Shown: piece after piece, positions 58,827 through 64,000 of the stretch
Position numbering within the stretch: position 1 is the first letter of the stretch
Layout of the letters: each line of letters starts with the position of its first letter
Assembly (NCBI GenBank): GCA_019828545.1
Contig: JACVRA010000283.1
Location: forward strand, 124,001-188,000
DNA length: 64,000 bases
Source: Paracamarosporium sp. OC-R06-R3
Lineage: Eukaryota; Ascomycota; Dothideomycetes; Pleosporales; Didymosphaeriaceae
Direction of reading: 5' to 3'
Made by a program: the position numbers and the translations under genes
Notes under the pieces: model-generated
Told to the model about the DNA's origin: nothing
What the model saw: only the letters and a program-made list of their open reading frames with translations
Databases searched by the model: none

Positions 58827-60473
58827 GTTTCTGGAGTGGCAAAAAGATGAGAGAAATGCAATGAGGGATCGAGAATCCAGTGTGATAACACTCGAGTGAA
58901 AGTGAGAAGGCTGAAGGAAAAGATGGGGTATTAGACAGGATTGATGCCTCAGACTGTACTCAATGCAACGGTTGCGAAGGATATGCATCTCAATGTTGCG
59001 TATGTAATCATTCATAATTGGTTACCTTGATATGCAGGACACGCATCGAGAGGAGGCAGATGACCAGAGTTGTGTGCAAGGCTGAATCCGGACACACCAC
59101 TCAGAAAGTAACACGGGAAACATGTTCAAAGTCTATCGCTGCTAGAGCGATGATCATCCAATGATGTTGCGAAACCCCAAGCTGCTTCACCGGTTTGCCT
59201 ATGCTATATTGGCACCTCGTCTATCGGATGCTGATCTTGGTCTCTTAGAGGTCTCTTGAAGGTCTCCGCCTTCTTCGTACGGGCTAAAAAGGCAGCGAGC
59301 TCAGACATACAAGGCACTTCCAATGCTTTGTGTGATCATCCTAACGGTAATAGATATGAAAATGAGCGTAGAGGGAGATGAATTGTCATACGTGTATCAA
59401 AGCTACCTCTATAGCCTACGAACGATCTAAAGATATCAAAACAACTAACGGTGAAGGCAATTCGTAACTTCAACATAATGTAGGGACAAGTGACGCTCCG
59501 AAGTTGAGCCTTTTCAAAAACGCCCGCAAGGTTGACTTAATCCGCTTAGAATCTGAAAGCCTCAAGCCTTAAAGCACGGGCAACATATAAATGAACGGTG
59601 GATCAATAGGCACTGGGTCTCAGAAGAGCTTAGTGCAAGAACTGGAGTATAACAGCGTAAATGGTTGATAGGGCGACAGTAACCTTGATCCGTTGCTTGG
59701 AAGCGGCTCCTGTCTCGGTTGTGTACGCCAGAAACCGATTCCAGTGGTTTTCGTTACCCAAATCTTTCGCTAAGCTCGCGAGATACCATAAAGACAGACA
59801 AGACGAGAGAGTGGGTGCGGGGGTGGCGGGGTTATCTAATGTTATGTCACGTGAGTATGAGTTAAGTAATTTTGAGCATATGTGACTGAGATGCTGGTGA
59901 GATTAGACTGGTGTTAGGGGCAGTTGAAGAACGATATGAATGTTTACTCAAGTTGAACACGTGACCTGGGATATGGAGTCTACGCAGGTTCGTCATACAT
60001 TGCGTCTAGCATAATGGATGGTTGATTTGCACAGTCGTCATTTGAGTGCATCTCACCTAAAAGCCATTGATCTTTTCTATGGTATTTGTGTAGGTATGTG
60101 TAAATAAATAAGTTCAGCTTTGTAGATTTCGTTTGTTGGAGCTACGTGTAGTTCGCCAGTTATACATGCATATATACAGACAACACAACCTATCACGTAC
60201 CCGCAGCTCCAGCACAATAAAACCACACAGACCAATGCCAATCCCAGGTCGCAACAACACTTGTTAACCCATCATACATTCTATAACGACCCATCTTTAG
60301 GCATTATATAAGCGGGTGTCCGAACCCTCCCTATTAAACAAGACGTTTGATCCTCGCTCACCCATGCATGCGCGCACGCTATCTATCCCAGTCCATCCAA
60401 GCCCAAGCAATACACATAGAAAACGCCGTAATATGCACATGGAAATGCGATCGTACTGTACTGTACGGTATCA
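58827..60473. other. intergenic, no supported gene
   Basis: 1.6 kb, AT-rich in places. Includes the promoter/leader of the glycine-zipper gene and the 3' flank of the S41 peptidase gene. A short minus-strand frame near 59215-59313 starts MSELAAFLARTKKAETF but is only about 33 codons and has no splice partner I can support. Confidence 0.4.
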
Positions 60474-62918
60474 TCACACGAGGCTCGCTCCAAAAGCCAT
60501 GGAGCCCAACACCACAGCGCTGCAGGCGAGAATCGCGCCCCAGCCTCCGTGCGCAGGCCGGATAGCACCCGCAGCAGCACCCTGGGAGCCCGTCGGGCTC
60601 GGCGAGCTTGCGCTTCCGTCACCGCTACCGCTGCCGCTACCGCTGCCGCTACCGCTGCCACTGCCGGTGCCGCTGCCAGAGTTAGTTCCGGTGCCGCTGT
60701 TGGAAGAGCTGCCCTGGCCTTTGCCGGTTTGCTCCTCCTTGCTCGTGACCGAGCCCGCGACGCACGCGTCCTCGTCCAAGCCGCCGTCCTTGCCGAACGC
60801 CACATCTGCTGCCTTGCTCCACAGCGCCGTCACATTAAGGTACATGTTAGGTTCGTAGTAGATCCTGCAGCTTGTCGTGTCGTTGAGGAACTGCGTTGGG
60901 ACGCCATCCTTCTCGAGACCCTTGCGGATGTTGTCCTGGAAGTTGACACCAGCGCCGTAGACGGCGATGCCAAAGGGCTGGGGCAAGTAATCGCGCCACT
61001 CGCGGATCTCGCCGACATTGTCGGCGTATTGTGTGACGACGGCGGACGATGTGGAGATCAGGTAGTCGGAGGAGAGCAGCATGGAGCCTTTGGTGCCACC
61101 GACGGCTTGCATGGGGCCTGCGCCGGGAAGACCACCGACGGCGAGGGTCTTGACACCAGCTTGCTGCACCATCAATTCAGTGAAGAGAGAGCAGGTAGAC
61201 GCGCAGATGCCGTCGGTGAGGATGATGATGTCTTCAGCCTTGAATGGGTCTTCGGTGAAGTTTGCGCGTTCAAGGTAGCCTGTCATGCTGATGCCAATGG
61301 AGTAGGTGTCGTCGGAGGTCTCTATCGGATCGGAGAGGTTGTATTTGAGAAGAGCAGTAAAGGAGTCGTCGTGGAACTTGTCAGGGGGGTACATGGCATT
61401 GAAGTCGGAGAATTCCTCGTCATCGGCGCTGATGTAGGAGTGGTAGTTGAATGGCGAGGTGTATAAATTACCATTAGAGCTGGTCATCGATGAGAGGGAA
61501 GACAGCTTCTCTCCGAAGAGCTCGGAGCCCTTGTGCCCGCGCCATCGCGACTGGAGCTGAGGCTTTTCTTTGGGGAAGAATTGGAGGAACATGTCGTATC
61601 CGAGGAGGATCTTGCCGCCACCATTCGTCCGTACGTCGATGATGTGCTTCTCGATTTTCTGGTCCTTGGCCTGGTCGATGTACGATTGAACCACAGCCTG
61701 GAACTCCCTAGCCTCGTCATTGTCGCCATCACCAGCTTCTACATCGAAAGTCTGCACCATCAACACGCCCACTTTGCCGGCACCCGAGTCAACGAAGTAG
61801 CCAGCGAGTTTGACATCCTCGGACTTGTGCTCCACAACAGCCGTGGGATAAGCCCAGGGCACCCAACGGCGGTTAAGCTCCGCTTCACGTGGATATTCTA
61901 GATTCCGAGGTACATTGCGGTGGCTTGCCCTTTTCTTGTGCGCGCTGCTGGATGAACGCGGAACAATAAACGTATCGTAGAAATCCTGCCCGTCTTTGAT
62001 GTACTGCCAGTTATTCGGATCAATTACAGTAGCCGAGTTAGTAAATTCACGCGAGGTGCCGTTCTCATACGAGATGTTGACCGAAGGACCTGGGTAAAAG
62101 CGAGGGTTGGAGAAGAAGCCGAAGTTCTCTGCAGGCTGCATGTAGAACATGGAGTTGTATCTCGAATCCGGGTCGTGGTAAGTCGTGTCCAAGCTCTCAT
62201 CTTTGACGAATTGCGAAGCATCCTTGCCATCGATCTGTGAGATCGCAGATCGCTTTACGTTTGCGTCCAAGGTCTTGTTGAAGTCCCCGATACCCCAGAT
62301 TTTAGGTTCGCTCTTGCCATCTTCTGAGCCTGAGATGAGTGCGATCTCGCGGTTTCTACGCCAGGCGAATACGCCGCTGTGCGCCATTCCGTAGAACGTG
62401 AAATGCCCATCGTGTGCCTTGACGAGTAGTCTCGCAATGTCGACCTCGAAGTCGTATTCATTATTGTAGTCGCCATTGGAGACCTTGGTGTTGATATCGT
62501 CCAACCCCTTCTGGATATCTACACCCTCGTCACCGTATCCTTCTGGTGGGTCCTTCAGATATGACAGCGTTGATTGCCATTCCGCCATGTTTTTCAAGTT
62601 CTTCAACGTTATGGTTGCGGCATCGTTGTCGATCGGGACGGATTTTAAACAAGCATATGCGAGCTAGTCGTGCGTCAGTATAACCTTCAAGCTGCTCTAT
62701 TCCAGTAGGTCCGAACTCACTTCAGCATCGATGGTTGTAGATTCAGTCACGAGCTGTGCAATCTGCCCACATGCCTTCCCTGTTTCTATGGGTCCTGACA
62801 CGGATGCCGTAGAGGTAGGCTGGTTGCTGTCCGCAGTTGCACTCGTACCGAAAGAGAACGTCTCTATCTGCGCCGTAGCGGCAGACAGCAGCGCCGAGAG
62901 CGCCACCACAGATCTCAT
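60474..62918 (-). CDS. secreted S41-family (CPAF-like) serine peptidase, probably GPI-anchored
   Basis: Two exons on the minus strand, 62721..62918 and 60474..62663, giving 795 aa. Exon 1 carries a signal peptide (MRSVVALSALLSAATAQ). Exon 2 restores LAYACLKSVPIDNDAA. Seen: KAHDGHF (148-154; candidate catalytic His in DGHF), IIDVRTNGGG (S41 strand and loop) and TDGICASTCSLF with candidate nucleophile Ser about 555, the CPAF-like arrangement of fungal S41 proteins. The end is a Ser/Gly repeat linker (GSGSGSG, encoded by a CCGCTGCCGCTA-like repeat at about 60618-60680), then a Ser/Ala-rich site and a hydrophobic C-terminus (ILACSAVVLGSMAFGASLV), the pattern of a GPI-attachment signal. It is probably at the cell surface or wall. 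Substrate unknown; fungal homologues are common in plant-associated species. Confidence 0.88.
60618..60680 (-). repeat. Ser-Gly coding microsatellite in the S41 peptidase gene
   Basis: Alternating CCGCTACCG/CTGCCGCTA-type hexamers on the plus strand encode the (Gly-Ser)n linker before the GPI signal. Copy number may vary between isolates. Confidence 0.7.
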
Positions 62919-64000
62919 GGCGAGGTATTACAATTGTGAAGCTCGAGAGCCCAACTGGAGAATCCGACTCGGCTCGACTATAAAGACAAGTCTTGGAAAA
63001 CGAGGAATACGAGCTGCCAATTCGGTAGCGCGGAAAGATGCAGAACGGAGTATAGCCGGATTAGAAGCAGAGGAAAACCAAGGAGAAGTCGTATGCGCGC
63101 GGTCCAACTCTTCAAACCCAATAATCTTCCCAATTCCAAAGTGCTCCCTGTGTGAGACGAGGCAACCAAAGTCCGGCGAGTCTGTAAGCGTGTATGGCAA
63201 GTACCCGCTCGCTGTCGAAACAATTCTTCCTCAGCACCCAAAACGAATGGAAGACGAGCGAACCTTCACACAAAGGACTGTGTGGAAAGGCGTTGGGCTG
63301 GCCATCTGGGGAATTGACGACATCTTATTGCGCCCACCACGCAGGCATCTCTCGCATCGTGCATGCGCCTCTCGCTCGGCCAGCCCTGTTTCGAATGTAG
63401 CCGTGGCGCCGGCATCCTCCTGTCACGCTGCAATTGTGATTCGTCGGGAGAGTTTAGATGATGGACGAAAAGAGGAGGGCGTCAGCATTGTGTGGAGCGG
63501 CTAGAGTCTTTGGGTGCGGCCATGGCGGTCGTACCCCTGTCCAGCGGCTGAATTGGGTGCGGCGTCGGTGCCGTGCGCGATGGACTTCCCAAGGGTCGTC
63601 CTTCGCCTGTCCCCGACGTTCCAATTTTTATCTCCGTCTCTTTTCCCATGCGCAATTGTAGAAGTGCGTCTTGTGTGTGCCCTGTATAGTTCGGAGGGCA
63701 GCTCGTCGGACGCGAGACGGTAGATCGAAAGGTGGACCGGTACGCTGCTGCCAAGACCACGCCTGATGAATACGAGACCTCCATCTGCGCCGCACACAGT
63801 TTCCACGCCGCACGTGCCGACCGTCTGCAGTGAATGCGGAATTGCGGCTCGGGCTTGCAATGCGTCTCTCGAGAGACAACAGTCCTCGAAGTCCGGTGTG
63901 TAGTTTCGCGGGCTCGGATTGGGTGACGTAACGTGGCCCCTGGCTTCTTACTTCGCCCCGTCGAGCTTGTTTCCACGCCGCAGCATTTCAATAAATTCCT
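62919..64000. promoter_or_regulatory. S41 peptidase promoter and unassigned window end
   Basis: The frame open on the plus strand across this part is in the GC-rich shadow of the peptidase exon and lacks family resemblance. Nothing else supported; a gene may begin beyond the window. Confidence 0.35.

Noticed and set aside
58827..59015. In-frame upstream extension of the glycine-zipper protein
   Set aside because: The hydrophobic domain start is at Met 58826, and the upstream residues look like translated leader.
62731..63504. 257-codon open frame on the plus strand over the S41 peptidase 5' end
   Set aside because: It overlaps the signal-peptide exon in antisense and shows no family-like segments; a shadow of GC-rich coding sequence.
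1..64000. tRNA genes, rRNA, CRISPR arrays, bacterial-type operons
   Set aside because: No B-box-like GGTTCGA with matching arms outside coding sequence was found, and the window is eukaryotic.

Overview
The window is eukaryotic nuclear DNA from a filamentous ascomycete (Pezizomycotina). A Dothideomycete is my guess and is not proven by the sequence. The supporting signs are short introns of about 45 to 150 bp with GTRNGT donors, CTRAC-like branch points and YAG acceptors; compact genes on both strands; and families restricted to or typical of fungi (GT15 mannosyltransferase, Zn2Cys6 regulator, fungal rhodopsin-fold membrane protein, Mpo1). I rebuilt the exon structures by hand by joining open frames at splice sites that keep the reading frame and restore family motifs. 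Exon limits are given in each entry.

Layout. 0.2-3 kb: a p24 cargo receptor and a repeat-built acidic protein. 3.3-8.5 kb: four minus-strand or convergent accessory-type genes, namely a rhodopsin-fold membrane protein, an ATP-grasp ligase with a mitochondrial-looking leader, and an FAD monooxygenase. 8.5-11.8 kb is gene-poor, with one unexplained long open frame. 11.8-17.6 kb: an MFS sugar/polyol transporter, Mpo1-like dioxygenase, and a DEDDh RNA exonuclease. 17.6-20.6 kb is a second gene-poor block, with decayed coding sequence and a 10-bp tandem repeat. 20.6-21.8 kb: an AT-hook protein and a small membrane protein.

22.9-57.1 kb is a dense housekeeping block: TRA1 (3816 aa, SAGA/NuA4), the TFIIIC tau95 subunit, the PP2A B56 subunit (RTS1), a fatty-acid elongase, COX6, FGAM synthase (purine synthesis), a GT15 mannosyltransferase, a gamma-tubulin complex subunit and a Zn2Cys6 transcription factor. 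Several pairs are divergent and share promoters (tau95/RTS1; mannosyltransferase/gamma-tubulin complex subunit).

57.1-60.4 kb is the most unusual stretch. A stop-bounded NB-ARC (NLR ATPase) relic lies about 240 bp downstream of, and on the same strand as, a 219-aa two-exon gene. That gene joins an N-terminal helical domain resembling the HeLo/SesA-type N-termini of fungal NLR and incompatibility proteins to a C-terminal 45-residue glycine zipper. I read this as a remnant or reduced form of a fungal programmed-cell-death (NLR/effector) locus. 60.5-62.9 kb: a secreted, probably GPI-anchored S41-family peptidase. The last 1 kb holds only its promoter and sequence I could not interpret. No tRNA, rRNA, CRISPR or intact transposon was seen.
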